From Denticeps clupeoides (Eukaryota; Chordata; Actinopteri; Clupeiformes; Denticipitidae), in contig NC_041712.1 in the NCBI RefSeq assembly GCF_900700375.1, positions 19,613,280 through 19,677,279 on the forward strand: a DNA stretch of 64,000 nucleotides, given 5' to 3'. Shown piece by piece: positions 1 through 11,391 of the stretch (position 1 is the stretch's first letter; the number at the start of each line of letters is the position of its first letter). Both the position numbers and the translations under genes were made by a program. The notes below the pieces were generated by a model. The model saw nothing but the letters and a program-made list of their open reading frames with translations. It had not been told where the DNA came from and made no database searches.

Positions 1-1528
1 TTCCATCGGCAGACTCATCTGCAATGCTCGACACATCTTCCTCTAGGACAACAAGTGCCAGAGTGGAATTCACCTGCCCATTGGCCTCTGGTGGTATTCT
101 GTCAGCTTGTTTGATGGGAAGCTCCACCTCAAGGCATCTATTGAGCGCATTTTCCTTGTGGCTCAAAGTTCTGTCGATTTCTTCAGTGTTGTTGCCTTCA
201 GGAGGGCATGACACCTCACAGCTGATTGGATCATTGGAGTCGGACATACAGAACCCAATAGAATCTTCTGATTTAAGACGTTTAGAAGAGGGGGATGAGT
301 TGAATTCGTCAAGGCTACAAGCAATTTTTCTTTTGTGAAAGTCTTCATCAAGGCTCGTGGTGAGGCTGGCCTGGATGGCCTCCAAGGGTCTGCTGACCAG
401 GGGGAAAAGGCACTACACACACAAAAAAAAAAGGTAGGGATAAGAGAAAACATCAGCAAATATCAGAAACACAAACACATGTGCATGGGGCAGTGGTGGC
501 CTAGCGCCTAATGAAGCAGACTCGCAACTGAGCACCAAGGTGCTTAATTTTGCTTAAATTTAATCCCCCCTCCAATAATGTCTATCACTCAACAGCGGTA
601 GGTATGTAGGAAAGGAGGGAGGTTGACAGGAATGCTGTTTTAGGTCACATAAGGGCTATATGATTTCTCTCTCTCACTAGGGTGGTAGTAGCCTAGTGGG
701 TAACACACTTGCCTATGAAGCAGAAGGCCCAGTGTCCCTGAGCAAGACACTTAACCCTAAGTTGCTCCAAGGGGACTGTCCCTGTCACTGCTGATTGTAA
801 GTTGCTCTGGATAAGGGCGTCTGATAAATGCTGTAAATGTAAACATAAGGGCTATAAAATCTCTCTCTCACTTGAGGGCTTGAACAGAGCGTGATTCTGT
901 CATCTTTGCTGATCGAGTACGAGCGGAGCACATTGGCCTGTCCATTCGCAGCACACCACGGGCAGTTATCTGCAGGAGTCAGCTTGTCTTGCACCTACAG
1001 TGAGCAAAGCAAAAACGAATGACAAAGGTGGAGCTGAGAAAACATTTTTCGGATAATCCATCTGATTGTTTCTCATCGCATTGACAACAATTATCAACAT
1101 CAACATCGTTGTCGTCGTCATCATAATCCAACATTTTTTTAGAATTTTTATTTTTTTTAAGATTAATCTAACTGCCTGTTAACCGCATATTTATGCTTTT
1201 CTAGGCTAAGTACACTCTGTAGGTTCAGGTATAAATCGTTTGCCTTTTAAAAAAAAAAAAAAACAGATTTCCGTTTCAAAAAGATTTCTAAACAATTTGG
1301 TGGAAAAAAAATATTTTGAGCACTTTCAGATTAGAGTTCAGCTTTGCACAAGTGACAGGGAGTTCGGAGAGCTGTGTTGAACTGACTTTTCCCAAATACC
1401 CCGCCTGGGACAGGTGTGTACTCCCTATACCAGTTCCTTCATCACAGGGGCTCCAGTTACTTGTTGCCATCCTTCGCAGTGCGCTTAACATTACCATGTC
1501 ACTGCTGCCCTGCTCCCCATTTCTGGTG
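1..1528 (-). CDS. uspl1: USPL1, SUMO isopeptidase (5' coding exons, partial)
   Basis: Three minus-strand coding exons are visible. The first runs 1528 to about 1324: an acceptor-like TTTCAG precedes 1528, the most upstream ATG is at 1497-1495, and a second in-frame Met lies at 1470. The second is 994-872 (41 codons, GTGAGA donor). The third is 412 down to the window edge, open throughout. The conserved N-terminal GYLGK motif is in exon 1. Exon 2 carries CPWC and LRSYSISKDDRITLC, and its PQ end joins CLFPLVSRPLEAIQ in exon 3. This matches the N-terminal zinc-binding part of vertebrate USPL1, a SUMO-specific protease of Cajal bodies. The C98-type catalytic domain lies outside the window. The donor of exon 1 (AAA|GTGCTC) is weak, so its end is uncertain. 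The position divergent from HMGB1 agrees with human 13q12. Identity is by recalled family sequence and synteny. Confidence 0.85.
681..842 (+). repeat. SINE family A, tRNA-derived, in USPL1 intron
   Basis: This copy runs from the head GGTGGTAGTAGCCTAGTGGG to the tail ATAAATGCTGTAAATGTAAA. It has lost the stretch around the pol III B box. It lies in the intron between the second and third USPL1 coding exons. At least ten related copies occur in the window. Confidence 0.85.
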
Positions 1529-1779
1529 CTGAAACATACACAACATGCATGAAACACACCACTTGTTTTTCCAATCCAGGGTGCAAAATTCAGAACTTAA
1601 TAGCCTAAAGGGCCAACAGCTTTGACGTTGACTACTTATTTGTCGATAGTCCGTACGTTATTTATTGCGTTTGAATTAGTTAAAAGGTTAAAAGACGCGA
1701 AGTCCAGATAACGGGGTTTGAATTAAAGCATTTCACTGCATATCATACCATGTATGACTGTGCATGTGACAAATAACAT

Positions 1780-2110
1780 TTAAATTTGAATGCCGGGCTG
1801 CTAGCCGGCCGGTTAGCCCGCCATGATCTGAATGAAGAGCAACGTCAAAACTTGCGCCTTTTTTATCCACTTAAACACGACGGCGCGCCAACGAGGACAC
1901 TTTCCATTTGTTCCACTTACCTCGAAGCCGAGGGTCATCATTGTCGCGTCGCGTTCAAGAAAAGCCCACACGGCCACGACACACCGCTTTGTACCTCAAC
2001 ACATGTGCTTCGTTCGGCCAACGTTCTGCTTCCGGCAGGGTAACGAGGAAGCCGCGCTTCCGTCTGCAGCGCCCCCAGATGGCCGGTAGGTTTATAGCAG
2101 GCAAGGTTGT
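1780..2110 (-). promoter_or_regulatory. uspl1: CpG-rich region, probable USPL1 promoter and 5' exon
   Basis: GC and CpG content rises sharply here against AT-rich flanks, with GCCGGCCGG and GGCGCGCC blocks. The position just upstream of the first USPL1 coding exon fits its promoter and a non-coding first exon. No TATA box or transcription start could be fixed. Confidence 0.5.
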
Positions 2111-2163
2111 TTTTCGGTAAACTGCAAGTCGCTGTTTACGCAAGCCATCCTGTTTAGGCCTCC

Positions 2164-2236
2164 ATGCGTGTGTACATGTATATACACACACGCATACATG
2201 TGTGTGTGTGTGTGTGTGCGTGTGTGTGTGTGTATA
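2164..2236. repeat. CA/TG microsatellite
   Basis: Mixed (CA)n/(TG)n dinucleotide tract, including an alternating ACACACGCATACATGTGTGTG palindromic core. Confidence 0.9.
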
Positions 2237-2250
2237 CTCAGACAAATACA

Positions 2251-2600
2251 TACAGTAAAGGCCAAAATTTGAACACACCTTCTCATTCAATGTGTTTTCA
2301 TTATTTTCATGACCATTTACATTGGTAGATTCTCACTGAAGGCATCAAAACTATGAATGAACACATGTGGAGTTATGTACTTAACAAAAAGTGGAGACCT
2401 GGCCTCCACAGTCACCGGACCTGAACCCAATCGAGATGGTTTGGGGTGAGCTGGACCGCAGAGTGAAGGCAAAGAGGCCAACAAGTGCTAAACACCTCTG
2501 GGAACTCCTTCAAGACTGTTGGAAAACCATTTCAGGTGACGACCTCTTGAAGCTCATCGAGTAGAATGCCAAGCAGTAATGTGCAAAGCAGTAGTCTGGC
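2251..2600 (+). mobile_element. Tc1/mariner fragment, transposase 3' end
   Basis: The element opens with a terminal-repeat-like CAGTAAAGGCC. It then jumps to the transposase C-terminal coding region (WP..SPDLNPIE.VWGELDR type, with the third catalytic acidic residue context). It decays before the right terminal repeat. Two relatives occur at 5,265-5,713 and 23,760-24,138. Non-functional DNA transposon remnant. Confidence 0.85.
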
Positions 2601-2627
2601 AGGTTAGATAATAAAAGTTGGTTGACA

Positions 2628-3535
2628 GCCATTTTTAGGTCTCTGCAGAGAATGTGTTGTGAAGCCACTCCATTATTTTAACTGTGTTCTTAGGGTCATT
2701 GTCCTGTTGGAAGGTAAACAGCTGCAAAACACCCCCACAGCATGATGCTGCCGCCACCATGCTTCAGTGTTGGGACTGTATTGGACAGGTGATGAGCAGA
2801 TGCCTGGTTTTCTCCACACATACCGCTTTTAATCAAACACAGCTGGACTCAAATGAAGGTGTAGAACAATCTCAAGGATGATCAGAGGAAATGGACAGTA
2901 CCTGACTTAAATATATGAGTGTCACAGCAATAGAAGCGGCCCCGTAATAAAAAGGTTGCCAGTTCGAATCCCGATCCGCCAAGGTACCACTGAGGTGCCC
3001 CACACTGCTCCCTCATTGTGTCCCCATGTGCTGTGCTGTGCTGTGTATCACAATGATAATCAAAATAATAATAAAGAGAAGTGATTGTCACATGTGATAC
3101 ACAGCAGCACAGCACACGGTGCACACAGTGAAATCTGTCCTCTGCATTTATCCTATCACCCTGAGTGAGCAGTGGGCAGCCATGACAGCGCCCGGGGAGC
3201 AGTGTGTGGGGACGGTGCTTTGCTCAGTGGCACCTCAGTGGTACCTTGGCGGATCGGGATTCGAACCGGCAACCTTCTGATTACGGGGCCGCTTCCTTAA
3301 CCGCTAGGCCACCACTGCCCAATCACTTCACTTACGTAGGACCATGTGATATTTCAGTTTTTCTTTGTTAATAAATCTGCAAAAATGTCTACATTTCTAT
3401 GTTTTTCTTTCAGTATGGGGTGCTGTGTGCACATTAATGAGGGAAAAATGAACTTAAATGTTTGCAAATGTAGCAAATGGATGAAATATGACAAAGAGTG
3501 AAAAACTTAAGGGGGTCTGAATACTTCCGTACCCA

Positions 3536-3545
<10 letters not shown>
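2628..3545 (-). mobile_element. Second Tc1-type transposon remnant split by SINEs
   Basis: Antisense transposase sequence is recognisable (GTCATTGTCCTGTTGGAAGG, CAGCATGATGCTGCC). It is followed by the usual Tc1 3' end with GGGTCTGAATACTTCCGTAC next to a TG microsatellite. The flank ATATGAGTGTCACAGCAA at about 2,911-2,928 and the continuation near 3,340 are normally adjacent in this family. The SINE pair therefore inserted into the transposon. Confidence 0.75.
2928..3325. repeat. Inverted pair of SINE family B
   Basis: A plus-strand copy (about 2,930-3,060) and a minus-strand copy (about 3,080-3,325) lie tail to tail. Both have a B-box-like GTTCGAATCCC, a GCAAAGCACCGTCCCC-type body (clearest in the minus copy) and a TGTGCTGTGCTG tail. 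The family resembles HE1/HAmo-type fish SINEs. The arms could form a long hairpin in transcribed RNA. Confidence 0.85.
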
Positions 3546-3573
<28 letters not shown>

Positions 3574-3575
3574 AT
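3538..3575. repeat. TG microsatellite
   Basis: (TG)n of about 16 units directly abutting the end of the Tc1 remnant. Confidence 0.9.
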
Positions 3576-3599
3576 GTGTGTGTTTATATATACATATAT

Positions 3600-4640
3600 A
3601 CAAATGTAATAAAAATTTTGCAACATGTATTGTTATGTCTGTATGTGGGTTTGTTGGTGTTTGTTGTCACTTTTAAGTGCAGTTTGGTGGCGTAATTGGT
3701 GGCATCATCCTATTGGCTGTGACTGAAGCAATCTGAAGCGCACTTTCGTCTCATTTTTGCCACCTGACACACACGCACCTGCCATCGTTACCTCACCACT
3801 TTGTGGCGTGAACCCCAGAACATCGGGAGACGCTAAAGCTTTTGTGGGGCTCTGACCTGTCTCTGTATTTTTCATCCTATGTATTGTAATTTGTGCCATA
3901 TTCTGTTTAGTATTTTATAGAGAGACAAGACGATGTGGCGTTTTAATAGTTAAGTCCAAAAAAATGAGTCTTTCTGCAGAGGTGAGGCTGTTTGGACTCA
4001 CAACTTCAGATCAGAGGGTTAATTTGTTTTCAGGATGGTGCCCTCCACTCCACAATAACAGACCATCTACGAGTTGCATGAAGGACAGTCAAGCCGTGGA
4101 GTGCTGCGTTAGATGACCTTGCATCCACTGTCTACAAGCCTAAATCTAACAGTGATGGTTTTGGATGTGCTTGGATGGAGAGGGTGGAGAGCAAAAACAG
4201 GAAACAGGTGGTGGTGAAAGCCTTCCCAGCGGTTACCTCATTAATATTTTTAAAGGAATGTAAAGGCTGTGCAAAGATGTAATGAATATAATGTTACATA
4301 TTGTTATTTTGGCGTAACAGCACATTTGGCAGTAGCCCTATTTTTATAAAAGTCCCTGCAGTGAGGACGTCTCATGCTGCTGACCTGCTTCGTTATCTGC
4401 AGAGACAATAACAGAGCCATGATCTCGGCTGAGAAGCTGTGAATTGAATTCTACTTCTGGCAACTTGAGGTTGTCTTGTTCTGATGTCAGTGCTTTAAAA
4501 CCAAGATGCCCACTGCATTATTCCCCATGATTTTGGCCTGAATACTGAGTTTAAATTTCAATTAGGGTATGTTTGCAAGTATAGATGCTTAGGCCAAGTG
4601 CATGGTTTTTACGAACGTAAGTATCTCACATGTGCATTTC
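3600..4640. other. Intergenic sequence, nothing recognised
   Basis: AT-rich DNA with only short chance open frames on both strands. I see no gene, RNA or clear repeat here. Confidence 0.5.
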
Positions 4641-5020
4641 TCCTAGTAAGAATGTTACTGCATATATGCAGAATAGTCATATTGGATGTCTGAAATTTAA
4701 TTCTGGATATCTGAAATGGCAGATATTTTTTGCTAAAATAATGTCATATCTACTTGTGATTAGATATCTAAACTACATTTGTATATCCCTGTAATTGCAT
4801 TGTGTCTAGTTATAAATGTAATTGAAGGTTTCAGAAATATAATTTAGACTTGTCATAATACAAATTGTGGATGTCCATAATGGGATTTTTAATAGTGACA
4901 ATGTACTGTGGAAATTCAGAATATCATTATGGATATCAGAAATGTGTTTTTAATTTTGCATATCCAAAATGAATAGTGTGAATAGTAAGAACGGGATTGT
5001 AAATATCTCACATGTGCATT
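4640..5020. repeat. Degenerate GGATATC/GGATGTC quasi-repeat array
   Basis: The motif TGGATATCTGAAAT and variants (TGGATGTCTGAAAT, TGGATGTCCATAAT, TGGATATCAGAAAT, CATATCCAAAAT) recur in both orientations at irregular intervals of tens of bases. It looks like an old non-autonomous transposon with internal repetition. The sequence right of the neighbouring Tc1 copy (5,715-5,800) may be its other end. Confidence 0.5.
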
Positions 5021-5023
5021 TGT

Positions 5024-5228
5024 TACATTTACATTTTTACATTTACTGCATTTATCAGACGCCCTTATCCAGAGCGACTTACAATCAGTATTTACAGGGA
5101 CAGTCTCCCCCTGGAGCAACTTAGGGTTAAGTGTCTTGCTCAGGGACACAATGGTAGTAGGTGGGATTTGAACCTGGGTCTTCTGGTTCATAGGCGAGTG
5201 TGTTACCCGCTAGGCTACTACCATCCCC
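5024..5228 (-). repeat. SINE family A, near full length
   Basis: Minus-strand copy: tail TTTACATTTACTGCATTTATC at the left, B box (GGGATTTGAACCTGGG in this orientation) and the tRNA-like head ending CTAGGCTACTACCATCC. Confidence 0.9.
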
Positions 5229-5264
5229 GTTACTGTTACTGCATGAAACAAAACAAAAAAAAGA

Positions 5265-5713
5265 TACAGTACAGGCCAAAACTATGAATGAACACATGTG
5301 GAGTTATGTACTTAACAAAAAGTGGAGACCTGGCCTGCACAGTCACCGGACCTGAACCCAATCCAGATGGTTTGGGGTGAGCTGGACCGCAGAGTGAAGG
5401 CAAAGGGGTCAACAAGTGCTAAACACCTCTGGGAACTCCTTCAAGACTGTTGGAAAAGCATTTCAGGCGATGACGTCTTGAAGCTCATCGAGAGAATGCC
5501 AAGAGTGTGCAAAGCAGTAATCAGAGCAAAGGGTGGCTGTTTTGAAAAAAATACAATTTAAAACATGTTTTCAGTTATTTCACATTTTTTAAGTACATCG
5601 ACACATTGATACTTTGATGCCTTCTGTGAGAATCTACCAATGTAAATGGCCATGAAAACAAAGAAAACACACTGAATGAGAAGGTGTGTCCAAACCTTTT
5701 GGCCTGTACTGTA
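5265..5713 (+). mobile_element. Non-autonomous Tc1/mariner element
   Basis: The element is bounded by TACAGTACAGGCC and GGCCTGTACTGTA inverted ends with TA target sites. Inside, 79 codons of Tc1 transposase C-terminus stay open (5,322-5,561: WPAQSPDLNPIQMVWGELDR, ending GGCFEKNTI). The N-terminal DNA-binding part and most of the catalytic core are missing. The left terminal repeat is internally deleted. It cannot encode a whole transposase. Confidence 0.9.
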
Positions 5714-5879
5714 TGTAGAAAACTCATTCTGCATGTCTGAAACAGACAGCCCAATGGACACGAATGGGAAACGTGACGTCATTTCTCCTTGGCAGAATAA
5801 CGTGGTGCGTGTCTAAAAGAGAAATCGCGGATGGGAAGGGCTTCGTCGTGGACTTCAGAAACGCCAGTTTTGACTGGGA

Positions 5880-6279
5880 ACAACGACGTGACGGATACCC
5901 GCCGTGCATTTCCACTCCGGGCATTAGACGTCGAAAGCGCTCGCCATACGCGCAGGCCCCGCCGCGAAACGCACAGAATTCCGTGCCGAGGCCGCGGTTC
6001 CCCGGCGCCGTTCGTATTCACGCGCCGTTTAAAACTCGCGTGACGTGGCGCGCCCGGCGGCCAATCGCGCGTCGCCCGTTATTAGGACAATGGAGGGCCG
6101 CCGGCCAATCGGCGCCGCGCTCGACTTGGCGGCAGCCAATGGCGCGGCGGCCCCGCGGAGAGTAGCGTTACGGACGCGAGGGGAGACTGCGCACCGCCGT
6201 CGCGTCCACACGCAGCCATTGCAGCACAACTGCGAGCCAGCACCAGTGCGCCGTACCGCACACGAACCACGAAGTGTCG
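5880..6279 (+). promoter_or_regulatory. hmgb1: HMGB1 promoter with three CCAAT boxes and UTR exon
   Basis: CpG island core. CCAAT boxes lie at 6061, 6105 and 6136, each in a GCCAAT context (6061 and 6105 in GGCCAATCG), with a TGACGTGG CRE-like site at 6041. A good donor, GTAAGT, begins at 6280, so a non-coding first exon probably ends at 6279. No convincing TATA box. CCAAT-driven, GC-rich promoters fit a ubiquitously expressed chromatin gene. The start point is not determined. Confidence 0.65.
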
Positions 6280-8132
6280 GTAAGTAGCGAACTTACCGGG
6301 GGGTGGAACGCGACGGACGTCCCCACTGCGTCCTGTCGTCGACAGTTTGTCGTTTTTAATTTTTTACATTTAAAAAAAAAAAAAAAAATTTCCGCCCCTA
6401 CGAAAACGTGAAATGCGTATATAATAATATTAATAACAATAGCGACAACAAACCCACGAAATTGTCCAGACACGAAGAATACGGGCACGACGAGGCGCCG
6501 TGCGAGGGGACGAAATGCGCGTTTTCGCGAAGAATAGGTTTTAAACGGGCCGTGTTTTTATGGCGACTTGAAAAAGAAAAAAAAAAAAAAAAGAAGAATA
6601 AGAACGGGGGAATATGTGACTCGCACTACGCGGACAGCCGGTTAAACATCGCGTACGAAACACGGCGGATCGGGGCCATTGCAGCGCCTGTCATGCGAAC
6701 GCACGGAATCGCGAGAATTATTAAGACGGAGGACCGGTGTCGCGACAACAACAAAAAATAAATAAATTGCTAGTGGCCTAAATGCGGTTCTCTGACGCAC
6801 GGCTGTGCGTTTGTGGGTGTAAAATGAGGAGTGGAAGGGACGAAAACATCATCCCGGGATCTGCGCTTTACTGTAATGGCTGACTGTACTTGCATAGGAA
6901 ACGAGGCTGAGCCCGTCAGACAGGCGCAGTTTCGCCTCCAACTTTTTTTCGGGCCGCGCTCTCCGCCGAAAACGGCGGAAAACGGCAAAAAAATCCGCCG
7001 CTCCCCGGTCGCCGCGGCTCCTGCGCGCCCGATCGCGGTGCGAAATCGGCCGCCGGAGGGCGGCGGGGGCCCCGGCGGCGGCGGGCTCCGCTCCTGCCCT
7101 CTCGCAGCGCGCCGCGTAATGGCTGTGCGCCGACACAAAGAGAAGGAGCCATATTCCCTGCGCCAGTCGACGAAGACGGGCGGCCATTCCGGAGCCCCGC
7201 GGCGGGGCTGCGCGCGTCGGGGCTGGCGGCGCTCGGCGGAGCGGGAGCGGCGGGGCCGCGGCCGCCCGAAAAGCGAGCGGGAAGGCGGGCGGAGACATTT
7301 GGGGGGGACTTTCTTTCATGAGGAAGGCTTTCGCACAAAATGGAAGAAGAAATATTGCCGTCGCCGCTGACCTCCTTTTCCTCGGCGAGATCCAATGCGC
7401 CATTGCTACTTTTTTTATTATTTTTTTTTTTATAAACACACTTCGTCGGTCCGGCGGCTCGTTTTAATGGGAATATTGTGCGTTTTGGGGCGTTTTTTTT
7501 TTCTTTTTAATTTTTTTACGTCGTCGTGAGGTTTTACACGTTTTCGACTGGAATGTGCGATTTGAAGGGCACAAGTCCCCCCCCCCCCCTCCACAAAATT
7601 AAACAATTTCACGTCATCGGAGGAATTTTATGCCGCTTTTTACGGGGCGACACATCGATACATGGCGCATTGTAAAGCCGCCGGCCTTTACGTATTATTT
7701 ATTCTTATTTAAAAAAAAAAAAAAGTAAAGTCACTCTGGACTCGTTCCTAGGGGCGCTTAAAAGTTTCCACGCGGACCAAAAAACAAAACCCTCCCAAAC
7801 TTCGGCAAAAATGACAATTGTAATAAAGTAAGGAATAAATTTTAATACATAATCCCACAAACATGGCCACTCTTGGAAACATTCATGGCTGAATAAAAAA
7901 AGTCTATACATATATATTATTGTTTACTTAGATAGGACTTTTTCTGGTGGATATCCTATTGATGCCAAGAGGGAAACAGTTGCACATGAACTTTGGGAAC
8001 AGGAGAATGAATAACTGTAATGTCCACAAATGCGAGATTGCATCTAATTATAGACTTTGTCCTACCCCCCCCCCCCCCCCCTCCCCAATTTTGTTTTTTT
8101 TTTCCCTTCTTCTTTTTTCTCTTTTTCTTTAG
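6280..8132 (+). other. hmgb1: HMGB1 intron 1
   Basis: The intron runs from the GTAAGT at 6280 to the TTTCTTTAG acceptor at 8132. The first 1.1 kb stays very GC- and CpG-rich, especially 6,950-7,300. Overlapping open frames there on both strands are composition artefacts. The rest is AT-rich with homopolymer C runs at 7,577-7,590 and 8,066-8,082. Confidence 0.6.
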
Positions 8133-8149
8133 ATATTTTCGGAAGGAAG

Positions 8150-9059
8150 ATGGGAAAGGATCCTACTAAACCGAGAGGAAAGATGTCCTCTTATGCCTAC
8201 TTTGTGCAGACATGCAGGGAGGAACATAAAAAGAAACACCCAGATGCATCTGTCAACTTCTCAGAGTTCTCCAAGAAGTGCTCTGAGAGATGGAAGGTGG
8301 GCATTTGTTGGCCTTACGATGTTCATGCCTCAAGTGTACGTACACATTTGAGTAGAATTTTATTTGTAATTTTGCATTCCAGACCATGTCGGCTAAGGAA
8401 AAGGGCAAATTTGAAGATATGGCCAAGCTTGACAAAGCACGTTATGAAAGAGAGATGAAAAACTACATCCCTCCCAAGGGAGAGAAGAAGAAGAGGTTTA
8501 AAGACCCCAATGCTCCCAAGAGACCTCCGTGAGTATTTATTTATTATTTTCTGTGGTTGAGTCTACAAGTGAGCATCTGAAGGCTCCTTGGTAACATCCC
8601 TGAAGAGTGCATGTGGTTAAGTCTTAACATTTGTTTGGTTCCTCAGGTCCGCCTTCTTCATTTTCTGTTCCGAGTTCCGGCCCAAGGTGAAGGCAGACAC
8701 TCCTGGCTTGTCAATTGGAGATGTAGCCAAAAAGCTGGGAGAAATGTGGAATAGCACCTCATCCGAGGACAAACAACCCTATGAGAAGAAGGCAGCCAAA
8801 TTGAAGGAGAAGTATGAGAAGGTATGACGAGCCATGGCGTGTCTTGTGCATTAGGTTCTTAAAAACAATAACGCACAGTGAGACTGACCATCCTTTATTT
8901 CTCCACCTGAAGGACATTGCAGCTTACCGTTCCAAGGGTAAAGTGGGTGGCAGCACCACAAAAGCCCTTGCCAAGCAAGACAAGAAGGATGATGACGATG
9001 ATGATGAAGAGGATGAGGAGGATGAAGACGACGACGATGATGAGGATGATGATGAATAA
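8150..9059 (+). CDS. hmgb1: HMGB1, high mobility group box protein
   Basis: Coding exons are 8150-8296, 8383-8528, 8647-8821 and 8913-9059. Phases 0, 2 and 0 join cleanly to 204 residues. HMG box A spans about 8-78 and box B about 94-162. A basic linker follows, then a 23-residue all-Asp/Glu tail (182-204). The redox cysteines (human C23, C45, C106) are at 22, 44 and 105. The family bends DNA and remodels chromatin in the nucleus, and when released acts as an alarmin. The tail is shorter than the 30 residues in human HMGB1. That alone would not separate it from HMGB2 or HMGB3, but position between USPL1 and KATNAL1 does. ATG at 8150 follows the acceptor at 8133 directly. A teleost may carry a second copy (a/b). 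Confidence 0.93.
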
Positions 9060-9660
9060 ACCGGTCACATATTGAGCCCAGTCTCTTGTTTATAAAGCAT
9101 TTAACCCCCCTGTACACACTTCACTTAAGACTAAGTAAAGAAAAAAAAAAAAAAAAAAGAACTAAGGCTGTGTATATGATATGTTTTTAAGCTGTACAGT
9201 TTTTTCCCTCCTTTTTTTTTTGTATAGTTAACACTAAAAAAAAAAAGTGTCATCTGTGTTTGTATCCCACCTTTCTGATTTATTAGTGATCGTTCCTAAG
9301 CCACTATCCTTGCCTGGTACAGTTAGAGGGGGCTTGTAAATTGGCTTGGAACCGGCAGGATTCCTGGAGGTGCTCAGCACTCAACTTAGTTTCATGTGGG
9401 GTTGCGGTTTTTATCCTGGTGTTTTTGTGCCTCTTTTTTTTTTTTTTTTTTTTTTTTGGGCTGTCTTTTTGTTTGTCTTATTTTCTTACCTTTTTTTTTT
9501 TTTAATAGCATATTATCATTCAAATGCCGTATCATGAAATTCTTTTACTGTACTTTGAATACCACTGTAATTGCGACAGTTATTAAAAAAACAGCTGTTT
9601 TATTGATATTCTGATATGCTTCTGACATCAATAAACTTTTTTTTTTTTTTTTAATAAAAT
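9060..9660 (+). other. hmgb1: HMGB1 3' UTR
   Basis: T- and A-rich sequence after the stop, with candidate AATAAA polyadenylation signals at about 9,630 and 9,653. Long T runs at 9,429-9,457 and 9,491-9,503. Confidence 0.6.
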
Positions 9661-9780
9661 GAAATCCTCTTTGTATCCAGGCGCCGTGTTGTGAATGACC
9701 ACAGATTAAATATGGCAGACTTGACTCGTGCAGAAGAACTTTAAACTGCTAATGGGGAATGAACAACTTACAAGAAGTAG

Positions 9781-9885
9781 TTCCAGGGACAGTCGTCCCC
9801 CCCGGACACAGTCGGGGTGAAGCGTCTTGCTCACTGACACAATGGTAGGAAGTGGGGTTTGAACCTGTGACTGCCTGGTCTTCTG
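9781..9885 (-). repeat. SINE family A, degraded fragment
   Basis: Recognisable by GGGACAGTC, AGCGTCTTGCTCA and GGGGTTTGAACCTG in minus orientation. Tail and head are lost. Confidence 0.7.
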
Positions 9886-11390
9886 TTTATTGCTGAAATA
9901 AAGTCATAATTATGAACGCTCTCATTAGAACTGTAATGCCTGGTGTTCCACCAGGTTGCGCAGATGGAGCTGAAGATCTTTGCCATACCATGGTGTCTTT
10001 AGGCCATACCATAGTGGCCTTTGGAGTACGCATGAGCAGTCCAAATCGGGTAGCGGCAATGCGTTCCGGCTATCGAGAAAGGTGCAAAAATGTTGAGAAG
10101 GTGCAGAGTTAAAACGCATTCCAGCCTCTGGCTGGGGTGTGGGACGACTTTGACCATGATGGTGCTTTTCATTTGCACAAGCTGGTAGCCGATGTCAACA
10201 GTACAACACGCCCATTTTAATTTACTGACTAGCGACATCGCGGCTGCTCCACGCAATGGAGACGGCGCCTAACCACCCACATACACCAAACTGTGTTTAA
10301 CCCCCATGTAACACACATCTCAACGTGCAACTGTTCATATCCAACTTCCCATTCCTTTTCGTTCCTAGTTTATCAAGCATTTGTGAAGGCCGATAAGCAA
10401 CACAGTTCCCACTAAAAGTGAATGTAAATATTAACACTTTACTGCCTTTTTAAAAATGTTTTTATGTCTGATATTTCTGCATCTGGCCCGGCCCGTCTGA
10501 CACATTTTAAAACTCATCATGGTCTATGAGTTTAAAAGTTTGCCCACCAGTTTAGACTACCCTCTACCCGCCATATTCATGTAATTGTATCTGGAATAAT
10601 GGGAAATCCACATAAAGTGACCTTGCTATCTATGGCTGAAGTGTGCTGGTGCCTGTGATCTGCAGTCATAATGTCTCACTTGCATCCGATTTGCACACAT
10701 TTGCAAGAAACATGAAATTAGACATTTTGGCCCGGTTGCGCTATTAATCTGTAGCTTAATGACAACTGAAGTCAAATATTGTGCTATTAAATTATGTATA
10801 ACATGAATAATAAAAATAATCCACTTGTGCTGTATACGCATGAAAAATTCATTTAGCATCCATTGTATTCATGTAGTCAGCCGTTCGCTCCCCGGCACCA
10901 TTAAGCTCATTTCTTTAGCAGCGGCGTATCGAAATGCTCAGTCGCTTTAAGGGAGCGTAAAATGCCACTGAAACACCGCCGGGAGAAGGAGCAGGCTTGA
11001 GGAGAAACGAAGGCCCGAAAAAAGGCCACAGTCAAAACACGCAGGCAATCTGATCAACACGCCATCTGAGCCATCTGCTGTTGGCGTATTTAAACTGCAC
11101 AGAAGGTGGGGGATTTCAGCAGCATCTAGTGGTAAAATGTGACACTTTCACCATGGGTTTTGTTGTTGTTGTTGTTATTGTCATTTGTCTGCTGGGACGG
11201 TTTCATGTTTTACTGTGACATGAATTCCAGAAGGGACAAATGCAGGGTATTACAATTGCTATAATTAAAAAATAAATTGTGGCTAGATGGCAAACTTCAC
11301 ATATATACAACCATGAAGGAGGTAGCAATGGAAAAGGGTAGTAGTTCAAAGTGTCCGAATGTAGAGGGTGGATTTAAAAACAATATTCAA
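9886..11390. other. HMGB1-KATNAL1 intergenic DNA
   Basis: No gene found. It holds a short (GTT)n tract near 11,160 and only short open frames. I cannot assign any repeat family to 9,900-11,100. Confidence 0.5.
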
Positions 11391-11391
11391 A

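Noticed and set aside
676-842. SINE family A heads considered as tRNA genes
   Set aside because: They keep only tRNA-like promoter boxes; no cloverleaf with a credible acceptor stem and anticodon loop could be drawn.
6831-7439. Long overlapping open frames (up to 196 codons) on both strands at 6.8-7.4 kb
   Set aside because: They lie in the GC-rich HMGB1 intron 1, are Arg/Ala/Pro-rich, exist on both strands, and match no domain.
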